The position numbers and the translations under genes are program-made. The notes under the pieces are model-generated. The model was not told the DNA's origin and ran no database searches. It saw only the letters and a program-made list of their open reading frames with translations. Below are positions 1 through 7,407 of a stretch of DNA of 10,608 nt, in pieces. Each line of letters opens with the position of its first letter. Position 1 is the stretch's first letter. The stretch lies in the NCBI GenBank assembly GCA_910585655.1, contig CAJUFW010000123.1, positions 1-10,608 of the forward strand, given 5' to 3'. This DNA is from an uncultured Lachnospiraceae bacterium. GTDB taxonomy: Bacteria > Bacillota_A > Clostridia > Lachnospirales > Lachnospiraceae.

Positions 1-2125
1 CTTAAAAAATAAAATCAGCCGACAATGGCAGTATTACGTTTGGTTGGCGGTCATCTTGCGTTTGCTGCTCCCATTCGGCTTAGAAGTAAGCCTGTTGGGA
101 AACATTTATCAAGCTGTCGATCAGACCATCACCAAGACCGCGCCTTCCCTGCAGCAGCCTTCATCAAGTATTCCAGAAAATAGTCCTACTTCTGCTGTCC
201 AAACAGCTCCAGACAGCGAACAGGACAGTCCTCCAACCGAAGATTTTACACCTACCCGCCCCTTTCAGGAGCTGGAAGCTTTGCTGCTTTCTCCTATCCG
301 GCTGGTTTTACTGGTTTTGCCGGTGGTGACACTCAGCCTGCTAATACGGAAAATAACACTTTATCAGGGCTTTTCACAGTATATCAGAGCCGGGTGGACT
401 CTGGTTTCTGACACAGAGTTATTGGATCGGCTTTCCCTGGCGTCGGAGCAGTTATCCATAAAAAGACCGATAGAACTAGCAGTCAATCCATTGATTTCCT
501 CTCCGCTGTTGATTGGCTTTTTCCATCCATGTATTGTACTGCCAAGTATTGATATTCCCGAAAGGAATTTTCAGTACATCCTCTTACATGAACTGATACA
601 CTACAAAAGACGGGATATATTTTATAAATGGCTGGTACAGATTACGTGCTGTCTACATTGGTTTAATCCCTTTGTGTATCTTATGCGCCGGGAGATTACG
701 AAAACCTGTGAGTTGTCCTGTGATGAAGCCCTCCTCGCCAAAATGGGAGGCGACTGTGCGCAGGAGTATGGAAAAACCTTACTTGACGCGATGGCGGCAG
801 TCGGGAAATATAAAGAAAATCCGGGCGCTGTTACGTTAAGTGAAAACAAACAACTACTAAAAGAAAGGTTGGACGCGATTATGAATTTTAAAAAGAAATC
901 AATAGGGATACGGCTTTTGACCGGGATACTGACGTTTTGCGTGCTGTTTGGAGCAACGTTTGTTGGTGTTTATCCTGCCAATGCAGCGACTAAACGCACC
1001 ATGAGCAATCCTCTGGTGAATATAGACAAAACTCATACACCGGAAAATACCGATACAAACGATAACCGATCTTCGCAGGCGGCAAAAATAGAAAAATACT
1101 ACAAAGCAGGCAGTCTTCCATTGTTTGAGCTTACCTTCTCCCGCCTGGATAAAAAAACACAAAAGAAATGGCTGGAAAAGCTCTATGATGACGGGGATTT
1201 TGCATTTTTCTCTGTCGCTGTACGGGGACTTGACAAAACTTCTCCTCTGCTTGCCGACTTTGCCGAAAAAGCATATGCAGAGGAAGACATGGCGTTTTTC
1301 TCCACTTTGACAGACTGTATGGAAGAAGCGGAATTGGAACTTTGGCTCGATAGGGCTTTGGAGGATGAAAACTGGGCATTTCAGTCCATGCTTTTTGATA
1401 AGCTGGATCGCGACGACGAATTTGACGATCTAAAAGAAAAGCAAGAGAAGGAATGGGCAAAGGCGCAAATAGCGGAATATGCGGCAGTAGGTGTCACGAT
1501 GGATGGGAAAAATTATTACTACCAGGGGGAGCTTGTCAATGTTTTCCTGGATATCCGTTCCAACCAATCCTTTTACACGTTGGATATCAACCCAAAAGGA
1601 ACTGTAAATATCAAGCTTCTCCGCAATGAAACTAATAAAATCACAGATGTCGTCTATATGACCGAGGCGGAAGTGAACGAACTGCTGTGGGATATGACGG
1701 AGGATGAGACAGATGACGACGAATGGGAAGATACTGACTGGGGCGTTTACAAGGAACAAAGCGGAAGAACCTGGTATCCCCAGATGATTCCTGTCCATTT
1801 AGAAGCAATGGCAGATGGAGAAATCGTTTGGCTGGGAGAATATACGCTGTCCGAAGGAGACAGACTTTGGTATGCGGTTTCGGCAGAAACCGGAACTGGT
1901 TTGCAGGTTGGCTTTGCCAAACCAGAAGATACTGACTTGAACACCACCTATTGTTCCGTGAAAAACTTACGCCAAAAAGAAGAAGCACTGGAATGTATCG
2001 CAAGCTTTAAAGTGAAGCCGCCAGTAAAGCCTGGAACATATAGGCTGTTCCTTCGAGCCACCGACGGAGCCCTGGGCAATGTAAGGGGCAGTATTTCTAT
2101 TGGCTTTTTAGCAGACGCTTCCTGA
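1..2125 (+). CDS. M56/BlaR1-type membrane zinc metalloprotease, 5' end outside the window
   Basis: A membrane-embedded zinc endopeptidase of the M56 (BlaR1/MecR1) family. Relatives sense an extracytoplasmic signal and cleave a BlaI-type repressor. The first possible start in the window is TTG at 44, but the frame is open back to position 2 and the extra residues (LKNKISRQWQYYVWL) continue the family's N-terminal region, so the gene is 5'-truncated by the window. Counting from the TTG as residue 1: hydrophobic segments lie near 5-25 and 78-102, the zinc motif HELIH is at 182-186, and CELSCDEAL, with candidate third-ligand acidic residues, is at 222-230. A transmembrane helix at ~287-313 is followed by a long, very acidic, presumably extracellular region (314-693). 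That region has four ~29-residue repeats (355-470) and then a beta-rich part. No SxxK/SxN/KTG penicillin-binding signature is seen, so a beta-lactam sensor role is not supported. A BlaI-like regulator would be expected just upstream, outside the window. The family call is firm; the signal is unknown. Confidence 0.9.
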   Translation, partial: LKNKISRQWQYYVWLAVILRLLLPFGLEVSLLGNIYQAVDQTITKTAPSLQQPSSSIPENSPTSAVQTAPDSEQDSPPTEDFTPTRPFQELEALLLSPIRLVLLVLPVVTLSLLIRKITLYQGFSQYIRAGWTLVSDTELLDRLSLASEQLSIKRPIELAVNPLISSPLLIGFFHPCIVLPSIDIPERNFQYILLHELIHYKRRDIFYKWLVQITCCLHWFNPFVYLMRREITKTCELSCDEALLAKMGGDCAQEYGKTLLDAMAAVGKYKENPGAVTLSENKQLLKERLDAIMNFKKKSIGIRLLTGILTFCVLFGATFVGVYPANAATKRTMSNPLVNIDKTHTPENTDTNDNRSSQAAKIEKYYKAGSLPLFELTFSRLDKKTQKKWLEKLYDDGDFAFFSVAVRGLDKTSPLLADFAEKAYAEEDMAFFSTLTDCMEEAELELWLDRALEDENWAFQSMLFDKLDRDDEFDDLKEKQEKEWAKAQIAEYAAVGVTMDGKNYYYQGELVNVFLDIRSNQSFYTLDINPKGTVNIKLLRNETNKITDVVYMTEAEVNELLWDMTEDETDDDEWEDTDWGVYKEQSGRTWYPQMIPVHLEAMADGEIVWLGEYTLSEGDRLWYAVSAETGTGLQVGFAKPEDTDLNTTYCSVKNLRQKEEALECIASFKVKPPVKPGTYRLFLRATDGALGNVRGSISIGFLADAS
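1106..1453 (+). repeat. Four degenerate ~29-residue tandem repeats in the M56 protein
   Basis: Aligning the extracellular part by eye gives four consecutive units of 28-30 residues: AGSLPLFELTFSRL..., GDFAFFSVAVRGL..., EDMAFFSTLTDCM... and ENWAFQSMLFDKL.... Each starts with an acidic/Asn pair and an AFFS-like core, and ends in an amphipathic helix such as WLDRALED or WLEKLYDD. The pattern suggests a small helical solenoid between the last membrane helix and the beta-rich C-terminus. The repeats are visible only at protein level. Their role as a ligand or partner binding surface is inferred. Confidence 0.6.
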
Positions 2126-2141
2126 TGACTGTCGGAGATTA

Positions 2142-2174
2142 GGAGGGGCTATCCTACAGCCCCTCCTTGCTTTT
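2142..2174 (+). terminator. Rho-independent terminator of the M56 gene
   Basis: A perfect 9-bp stem, GGAGGGGCT (2142-2150) with AGCCCCTCC (2158-2166), has a 7-base loop and is followed by TTGCTTTT. It begins 16 bases after the M56 stop. In the opposite direction the flanking sequence has no good T-run, so it is a weaker terminator for the converging gene, whose stop codon is at 2173-2175. Confidence 0.85.
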
Positions 2175-4284
2175 ACTCCTCATGTTTAATCTCATAAAAA
2201 TAAATATGCAGCCCCTCCTCTTCCATCCGCCCTTCTCCCTCAAACTGATTCCGGTGCAGATACGGCGCTAACGCCTTGCTGTCTGTGTAAAAAGTCGGTA
2301 CGGTATGAAAGGGCATCCTGTTTTCCTGGTTCCGCTCATCAAACCACCCGTTATTCTCCACATAAATATGCGCCTTTTCCCCTTCTCGGTCTGTTCCGGT
2401 CAGCATATAGCGGGCTGACATATGCCTGACTCCGGCAGCATTGACCACCTGAGTATCGACGCCGCACGGCTCTACAATCCCGGTAAACAGTTCTCCTTTC
2501 ACGCTGCCCTTAAACGGAATCATTACTACCTCGCCATTCTCGGCTTTTAACTGTACAGGCGGGGCGTCCATATCAATCTTTATATTTAAAATCGCTTTTC
2601 TTTCTTTATTTTCTTTGTATTCCATTTTCTTTGACCGATGTACCATCTCTACCTTCGGCACATACTTTACAAACGCTATCTGTTTGCTGTCTGGCGACCA
2701 GGAATTTACATTGATCGTCCCCTGCCCGCCGAAAAACTCTGTCAGCTTGCGGACGTTTGTGCCGTCACAGTCCATCACGCTAAGCGATACGTAAAGATTC
2801 GCCACATGCTGCGACGGATCGAGATCTCCCTTCTGAAAGGTCAGGTAAACCACCCTTGTTCCATCCGGGGAAATATGCGGAAACCATTCATTCTGCCGGG
2901 TATGCGTCACCTGTACCAGATTACTGCCATCTCTGTCCATATGATAAATCTGCATAAGACCGTCTCTGGTAGAATTAAACCAAATCTGCCTGCCGTCCGG
3001 AGAATATTCCGGACCGTCGTTATAGCCCCTTCCATCCGTCAGCCTCCGCTCCGTGCCGCCTTCCTCAGAAATAACATAAATATCCACCGTATTTTCCGCT
3101 TCCCCTCGAAACGCGCAGTAGACCAGCTCGCCGTCTTTCGACCAGCCATGCAGAAAGCTAGGAGAATTCGGAGTAATCTTTTTCGGCTCCCTCTTATCTT
3201 TTTCCCCTGTCAGACTGATCCGGTAAATATAAGAAGAAAAGCCCTGCTCCACATTCATATGGCTGACCGCTATTTCTGTACCATCCGAAGAAAGCACATG
3301 GTCGTTGTTACAGTTGGTACAAATACCTGTATCTACCTGAGAAATGACTTTGTTGCCCAAATCATAGCGATAAATCAGCCCATCCGCATTGTAATAAAGA
3401 GCGCTGCCGTCCGGCGACCAATTCGGAGCCTCAATAATAGTATCAAAACGCTGCAACTCTGTTATTTCACCGCTGTCTACTTCCAGGATACAAAGCACAC
3501 TGTCTGTCCAGTCCCGGCGATTCTCAAAACTCTGGAACAGTCTGGCGGCTTCCTCCAAATCCTCCAGCGTACAAGTATCCATATCGATTATCTGGGGAAT
3601 ATCCAACACCCGCGCCATCTGAAAACAGGTATACAAATCCAGTTCCCCTTTGCCTATCGGCAGTTCTCTTCCGTCTTTGTAGTCTTTATAGTGCAACGAC
3701 CAGATCTGTTTTTGATTATCCTTAATCCACTGTAGCGGGCAGACGCCTCCTGCCGCCAGCCAGCCGATATCCGGCTGTGCGCCCAGACGTTCCCCTGCCT
3801 GCTCCAGCAAAAACTCATATGCCGTTTTCCCTTCTATCTTTACCGCTGTCGGCTCCGCTCCGCCATTATGTACCAACAGTGTAATCCCGTGGAGAGCCAG
3901 CTTTTCGGCGCAAATCTGATAGCTTTTGGCAGCCCTGCGTAAAGTTTGCTCCTCAATCGGCTGCGGCAAGCCTACTACATACTGCCGGATTCCGAATTCC
4001 TCTGCCAACGAAATCATGTCTGCTAACGCCGATGCAGGATCTCCTAATACATGAGCGGAACTGGTTTCAAACCCTATTTCTTGCAATTCCCGCAGCCGAG
4101 CCGCTGCTTCCTCTGCCTGCCAAATGCTCCACAGATTGACCGGGTATTCTTCTTCCGGCTTTTTGCCGAACCAGATAAACGGCTCCACCAACCGATAGCC
4201 CATCCCATATAGCTTCTCAAAAAAGCTTCTAGGGTTCTCCTTTGGCATGTTTTGCAGCCCATAGCATTGAACTCCTAGCTTCAT
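2173..4284 (-). CDS. Three-domain protein: sugar isomerase-like TIM barrel + TolB/PD40 propeller + DUF3237-like domain
   Basis: A 703-residue protein with no signal peptide or membrane helix, so probably cytoplasmic. Residues 1-253 resemble the sugar phosphate isomerase/epimerase (xylose isomerase-like, AP-endonuclease 2) TIM barrel: KLGVQCYGLQN at the start, LLVHNGGAE (~136-144), QPDIGWLAAGGV (~170-181), SLHYKDYKDG (~196-205), GKGELDL and IIDMD (~232-236). Residues ~263-542 carry PD40/TolB propeller blades, with repeated WSPDG/YSPDG/ISPDG/WSPDS motifs and the family signature FGGQGTINVNSWSPDS. A Lys/Glu-rich linker leads to ~564-703, which resembles DUF3237 (GELFTGIVEPCG, HIYVENNGWF, HRNQFEGEGR). 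Reaction and substrate are unknown; carbohydrate metabolism is a guess. Oddity: relatives usually have HNH where this has HNG, so a metal or catalytic ligand may differ. The start is ATG 4284, preceded by GGGAGGA; an in-frame GTG at 4305 would bury that site. The domain calls are from memory of the families, strongest for barrel and propeller. Confidence 0.85.
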   Translation of the reverse strand: MKLGVQCYGLQNMPKENPRSFFEKLYGMGYRLVEPFIWFGKKPEEEYPVNLWSIWQAEEAAARLRELQEIGFETSSAHVLGDPASALADMISLAEEFGIRQYVVGLPQPIEEQTLRRAAKSYQICAEKLALHGITLLVHNGGAEPTAVKIEGKTAYEFLLEQAGERLGAQPDIGWLAAGGVCPLQWIKDNQKQIWSLHYKDYKDGRELPIGKGELDLYTCFQMARVLDIPQIIDMDTCTLEDLEEAARLFQSFENRRDWTDSVLCILEVDSGEITELQRFDTIIEAPNWSPDGSALYYNADGLIYRYDLGNKVISQVDTGICTNCNNDHVLSSDGTEIAVSHMNVEQGFSSYIYRISLTGEKDKREPKKITPNSPSFLHGWSKDGELVYCAFRGEAENTVDIYVISEEGGTERRLTDGRGYNDGPEYSPDGRQIWFNSTRDGLMQIYHMDRDGSNLVQVTHTRQNEWFPHISPDGTRVVYLTFQKGDLDPSQHVANLYVSLSVMDCDGTNVRKLTEFFGGQGTINVNSWSPDSKQIAFVKYVPKVEMVHRSKKMEYKENKERKAILNIKIDMDAPPVQLKAENGEVVMIPFKGSVKGELFTGIVEPCGVDTQVVNAAGVRHMSARYMLTGTDREGEKAHIYVENNGWFDERNQENRMPFHTVPTFYTDSKALAPYLHRNQFEGEGRMEEEGLHIYFYEIKHEE

Positions 4285-4290
4285 CTCTCT

Positions 4291-4297
4291 TCCTCCC
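4291..4297 (-). promoter_or_regulatory. Ribosome binding site that fixes the start of the fusion gene
   Basis: GGGAGGA lies with its GGAGG core 7 bases before ATG 4284. A longer reading from GTG 4305 would translate this site as Lys-Glu-Gly-Gly-Arg-Glu and has no Shine-Dalgarno sequence of its own, because terminator sequence lies directly upstream. ATG 4284 is therefore preferred. Confidence 0.8.
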
Positions 4298-4305
4298 TCT
4301 TTCAC

Positions 4306-4342
4306 AAAAACCCCCGCCGAGCCGTCGCTCCTTGGGGGTTTT
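4306..4342 (-). terminator. Intrinsic terminator after nrdG
   Basis: Read on the - strand, AAAACCCCC (4342-4334) pairs with GGGGGTTTT (4315-4307), and the T-run extends to 4306. The 18 bases between contain a second small stem, GAGC-GACG-GCTC. The structure begins 5 bases after the nrdG stop codon. It ends 21 bases before the ATG of the next gene in the same direction. Confidence 0.8.
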
Positions 4343-4347
4343 CACTT

Positions 4348-4920
4348 TTAACTTTTTACTTCTACCTGCACATATTCCGGTGGATTCCACAGCACCAATT
4401 GATCCGCCGCTTCCTTCAGCGCCTTTAACGACTCCTGTACCAAGATGATCCGCTGGTTGGACGAACCTTTAAACCGTAGATTTACATTTTTTAGCTCCTC
4501 TACAAACCGTCCGTCTACCAACACGTCCAGATAGGATAGAAACTCTTTCGTTTCCTCCCATTCCTGATACATTTTTCCCATGATTTCTTTATCAAATAAA
4601 TACCCGGAAAACGCCCAGACACTTTTACTGCCGTCCGGAAAGGCGGCTTTTACCTTCCGCAGCAAAGGCAAAAGCCCCTGTTGGTTCCTATGCTCAAACG
4701 GCTCGCCGCCAAGCAAGGTCAGCCCGGCAATATAGTCTGGCTTTAGATATTCGATAATCCGATCCTCCTCCGCTTCTGTAAAGGGCTGCCCATACCGGAA
4801 ATCCCAGGTTTCTTCATTAAAGCAGTTTTTACAATGATGCGTACAGCCGCTTACAAACAGAGAAATCCTGATTCCCGGTCCATTTGCCACATCATACTGC
4901 TTAATATCTGCATAATTCAT
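4348..4920 (-). CDS. nrdG: Anaerobic ribonucleotide reductase activating protein (radical SAM)
   Basis: The activase of class III ribonucleotide reductase. It uses a [4Fe-4S] cluster and S-adenosylmethionine to generate the glycyl radical on NrdD. The 190-residue protein has the radical-SAM cysteine motif C26-x3-C30-x2-C33 (CTHHCKNC) and GGEP at 71-74 for SAM binding. The N-terminal MNYADIKQYDVANGPGIRISLFVSGC pattern is characteristic of NrdG. Length is slightly above the ~155-175 residues of many NrdGs. It lies 69 bases downstream of nrdD on the same strand. ATG 4920 has a modest ribosome binding site (AGTAGG, 8 bases upstream). It is probably co-transcribed with nrdD from the NrdR-controlled promoter and followed at once by a terminator. 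Confidence 0.95.
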   Translation of the reverse strand: MNYADIKQYDVANGPGIRISLFVSGCTHHCKNCFNEETWDFRYGQPFTEAEEDRIIEYLKPDYIAGLTLLGGEPFEHRNQQGLLPLLRKVKAAFPDGSKSVWAFSGYLFDKEIMGKMYQEWEETKEFLSYLDVLVDGRFVEELKNVNLRFKGSSNQRIILVQESLKALKEAADQLVLWNPPEYVQVEVKS

Positions 4921-4989
4921 CCTTTATTCCTACTTTCTATCGACCAAAACAGCCAAGCCGTCTATCGGAATATCGTCAGCAAACACCGC

Positions 4990-7116
4990 CTACAGATGCA
5001 ACACTCTTGCCTTAATCTCCTTCGTCTTGCCGACGTTCCAGAAATTTTCTCCTAAATAGCCGCAGGTTCTTCTTGTTACATTCATCTTGGAATGATCTTT
5101 ATTGTGGCACTGAGGACACTCCCATTCAAAGTCGTCGTTGACCAAAATTTCCCCGTCAAAGCCGCAAATATGACAATAATCAGACTTCGTGTTGAACTCG
5201 GCATACTGGATATTGTCATAAATAAACTTCACAACCTCTTCTAGCGCCTCCAGGTTATTCCGCATATTTGGGATTTCCACATAGGAAATCGCCCCGCCGG
5301 AGGAAATTGTCTGGAACTGGCTTTCAAAGGTAAATTTGCTAAAGGCGTCGATTTTTTCCCGAACATCTACATGATAGGAATTGGTATAATAGCCCTTATC
5401 CGTAATATCCTCAATATCCCCAAACCGCTCCTGGTCAATCTTGGCAAAGCGGTAGCAAAGAGACTCTGCCGGAGTACCATACAGCGCAAAGCCAATACCA
5501 GTCTGTGCCTTCCACTGGTCGGTAGCCGCACGCATCCGCTTCATTACCTTCATGGCAAATTCAAAGCCCTTCGGCTCCGTATGGCTCTCGCCGGTCATCA
5601 GCTTCGTCACCTCATACAGCCCGATATAGCCTAAGGAAATCGTCGAATACCCGCCGTGCAGCAGCTTGTCTATCGTCTCGCCTTTTTTCAAGCGGGCAAT
5701 CGCGCCGTACTGCCAGTGAATCGGACTGACGTCCGATAAGGTTCCCTCCAAGGCGCGATGGCGGCACATCAGCGCTTCATAGCAAAGCGCCAGACGCTCT
5801 TCCATAAGCTGCCAGAACGCTTCCTCGTTGCCCTTTGCGATAATACCCATCTGCGGCAGATTCAGGCTGACAACGCCCTGGTTAAAACGCCCTTCAAACT
5901 TATAGTTCCCCTCTTCGTCCTTCCATGGCGCCAGGAATGAACGGCAACCCATCGGGCTAAATACATTCCCCTTGTAATTTTCACGCATCTTTTTAGCGGA
6001 AATATAATCCGGGTAAAGACGCTTGGAAGAACATTTAACTGCCAGCTTGGTAATATAGTCGTACTTCCCGCCTTTGAGACAGTTGTTTTCATCTAAGACA
6101 TAAATCAGCTTCGGAAACGCCGGCGTCACAAAGACACCCTTTTCGTTCTTAATCCCTTCCAAACGCTGACGCAAAATTTCATAAATAATCCGGGCATTTT
6201 CCTCAATATACTCGTCCTCTTCGTCCAGCCAGAGAAAAAGTGTGACAAACGGAGACTGTCCATTGGTGGTCATCAACGTATTGATCTGGTACTGGATAGT
6301 CTGTACACCGGAACGAAGCTCGTCCTCTAAACGATCCTGCACCAGCTCCTCAATCGTATCCTCATCCATTACGCCCATATATTTTTCATTGTAAAAACGC
6401 TTGTATTTTAAATAGCTCTTTCTTAAATACTTACCCAAATGACGGACGTCTACAGACTGACCGCCGTACTGACTGCTGGCAACCGCAGAAATAATCTGTG
6501 TCACAACGGTACAAGCCACCTGAAAGCTCTTTGGGCTTTCAATTAACTTCGCATTCATCACGGTTCCGTTATCCAGCATGTCCTCTATATTGATCAAGCA
6601 GCAGTTGAAAATATATTGTAAAAAGTAGTCCGCATCATGGAAATGCAGCACGCCTTCCTCATGTGCCTTAGAAATCTTTTCCGGAAGTAAAATCCGCTTT
6701 GTCAAATCCTTTGATACTTCCCCCGCAATCAAATCCCGCTGCGTAGAAGCAATAAACGCATTTTTATTGGAATTTTCTTCCATCACCGTTTTGTTGCTGT
6801 TTTGGATCAGACTCATAATAGATTCGTCCGTAGTATTTGCCTTCCGTACAAGCTCACGGGTATACCGATAAATAATATATGTTTTTGCCAGAACAAACTT
6901 TCCTTCTGCCATCAGCCGCTGTTCAATGATATCCTGGATCTCCTCCACCATCATTTCCGGCCTCTCCATCGCCTCAATACCCTTTACAATATCCTCAATC
7001 CGGCTGTCTAACACACGCTCCGAAGCCGATACCTCGTTATTCGCCTTGTGGATCGCATTGACAATCTTTTCCCGATCATAGGAAACCTTTCTTCCGTCAC
7101 GCTTAATGACATACAT
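4990..7116 (-). CDS. nrdD: Anaerobic (class III) ribonucleoside-triphosphate reductase
   Basis: Reduces ribonucleoside triphosphates to deoxyribonucleotides under anaerobic conditions using a glycyl radical. The 708-residue protein starts with a single ATP-cone allosteric domain (~1-92, beginning MYVIKRDGRKVSYDREKI). The glycyl-radical barrel follows, with NCC (171-173) and GCRSFLAP (390-397) supplying the expected active-site cysteines. Near the C-terminus a four-cysteine zinc site (C648, C651, C667, C670) precedes RTCGYLG, with G686 as the radical residue. Length and motif order are normal and nothing is missing. ATG 7116 has an AGGAGG site 10 bases upstream (7132-7127). nrdG follows. The upstream region carries a promoter, paired NrdR-like boxes and a palindrome-rich leader. 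Confidence 0.97.
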   Translation of the reverse strand: MYVIKRDGRKVSYDREKIVNAIHKANNEVSASERVLDSRIEDIVKGIEAMERPEMMVEEIQDIIEQRLMAEGKFVLAKTYIIYRYTRELVRKANTTDESIMSLIQNSNKTVMEENSNKNAFIASTQRDLIAGEVSKDLTKRILLPEKISKAHEEGVLHFHDADYFLQYIFNCCLINIEDMLDNGTVMNAKLIESPKSFQVACTVVTQIISAVASSQYGGQSVDVRHLGKYLRKSYLKYKRFYNEKYMGVMDEDTIEELVQDRLEDELRSGVQTIQYQINTLMTTNGQSPFVTLFLWLDEEDEYIEENARIIYEILRQRLEGIKNEKGVFVTPAFPKLIYVLDENNCLKGGKYDYITKLAVKCSSKRLYPDYISAKKMRENYKGNVFSPMGCRSFLAPWKDEEGNYKFEGRFNQGVVSLNLPQMGIIAKGNEEAFWQLMEERLALCYEALMCRHRALEGTLSDVSPIHWQYGAIARLKKGETIDKLLHGGYSTISLGYIGLYEVTKLMTGESHTEPKGFEFAMKVMKRMRAATDQWKAQTGIGFALYGTPAESLCYRFAKIDQERFGDIEDITDKGYYTNSYHVDVREKIDAFSKFTFESQFQTISSGGAISYVEIPNMRNNLEALEEVVKFIYDNIQYAEFNTKSDYCHICGFDGEILVNDDFEWECPQCHNKDHSKMNVTRRTCGYLGENFWNVGKTKEIKARVLHL

Positions 7117-7256
7117 CTACATCCAACCTCCTACTTTAAGATGTGACAGCAGCCTGGTTTTTATTATGCCAAATATTTGGCAGCCGACTGCTGACAGGTG
7201 CTTTTGCCTCCGGAATTTCCAAAACGTTATGTACTCCGTAAAAATGGCGCCATCAC
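7117..7256 (-). promoter_or_regulatory. Structured 5' leader of nrdD, class not identified
   Basis: About 140 bases lie between the predicted transcription start and nrdD. They contain a perfect 16-bp palindrome TGCCAAATATTTGGCA (7167-7182), a GCAG/CTGC stem with a 4-base loop (7180-7191), and a CAGCAG/CTGCTG pair (7147-7152 and 7188-7193) that competes with it. A 9-bp inverted repeat, AAGATGTGA/TCACATCTT, encloses the whole region (7138-7146 and 7253-7261), and TGGCGCCA lies near the 5' end. No T-run follows the outer stem, so any control would act on translation or stability. It does not match cobalamin, SAM, purine, THF, glycine or c-di-GMP riboswitch cores that I can recall. The 5' arm of the outer repeat overlaps the predicted start site, so that stem may not fully form in RNA. 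Confidence 0.4.
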
Positions 7257-7261
7257 ATCTT

Positions 7262-7290
7262 AGTATAGCACGGTCAGAAGGAATTGTCTA
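7262..7290 (-). promoter_or_regulatory. Promoter of nrdDG
   Basis: On the - strand, TAGACA (7290-7285; 5 of 6 to the consensus -35) is 17 bases from TATACT (7267-7262; 5 of 6 to the -10). A TG extended -10 element sits one base before the hexamer (TGCTATACT). Transcription would start near 7256-7253. It is the best sigma-A promoter seen in the window and sits next to the NrdR-like boxes. Confidence 0.75.
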
Positions 7291-7304
7291 CCTAGATATA
7301 GATA
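7289..7304 (-). promoter_or_regulatory. Probable NrdR box, promoter-proximal (weaker)
   Basis: TATCTATATCTAGGTA on the - strand keeps the central core of the NrdR box (consensus roughly ACACTATATATAGTGT) at about 9 of 16 positions, though the outer bases diverge. It starts 30 bases from the stronger box, close to the three-helical-turn spacing usual for NrdR pairs, and it overlaps the -35 hexamer, as expected of a repressor site. Confidence 0.55.
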
Positions 7305-7318
7305 TTTTTCTAAAAAAA

Positions 7319-7334
7319 ACACAAGATGTAGTGG
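7319..7334 (-). promoter_or_regulatory. NrdR box, distal (stronger)
   Basis: CCACTACATCTTGTGT on the - strand agrees with the NrdR box consensus at about 13 of 16 positions. NrdR is the ATP/dATP-responsive repressor of ribonucleotide reductase genes and binds tandem boxes. Being upstream of nrdD and paired with a second box supports the call. No nrdR gene is in the window. Confidence 0.7.
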
Positions 7335-7407
7335 TTTGTCGTTTTATGGGGGATTTTGTCATCTACGCAGTCGATAGCCGCAAGTTAGCTCATATATCAG
7401 AGATAAA
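7335..7407. other. Spacer between ATPase gene and nrdD operator, no feature found
   Basis: Between the ATPase stop codon and the distal NrdR box I find no gene and no convincing terminator hairpin with a T-run on the - strand. A + strand reading frame crosses it but lacks a ribosome binding site and runs antisense into the ATPase gene. Transcripts of the uptake operon may therefore read into nrdD, or may end at a factor-dependent site. Confidence 0.5.

Noticed and set aside
44..46. TTG as the true start of the M56 gene
   Set aside because: The frame is open to the window edge and the preceding residues fit the family's N-terminal region; the real start lies outside the window.
1106..2122. 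Beta-lactam sensor domain in the M56 protein
   Set aside because: No SxxK, SxN or KTG-type motifs are found in the extracellular region.
2638..3735. 365-codon + strand reading frame
   Set aside because: It lies entirely antisense to the propeller part of the fusion gene, has no ribosome binding site and no recognisable protein family; the opposite frame has clear domains.
4303..4305. GTG start of the fusion gene
   Set aside because: It would place the ribosome binding site inside the coding region and itself lies directly after a terminator T-run with no binding site.
7117..7261. Cobalamin riboswitch in the nrdD leader
   Set aside because: No B12-box-like sequence or other conserved core element is visible; NrdD also does not use adenosylcobalamin.
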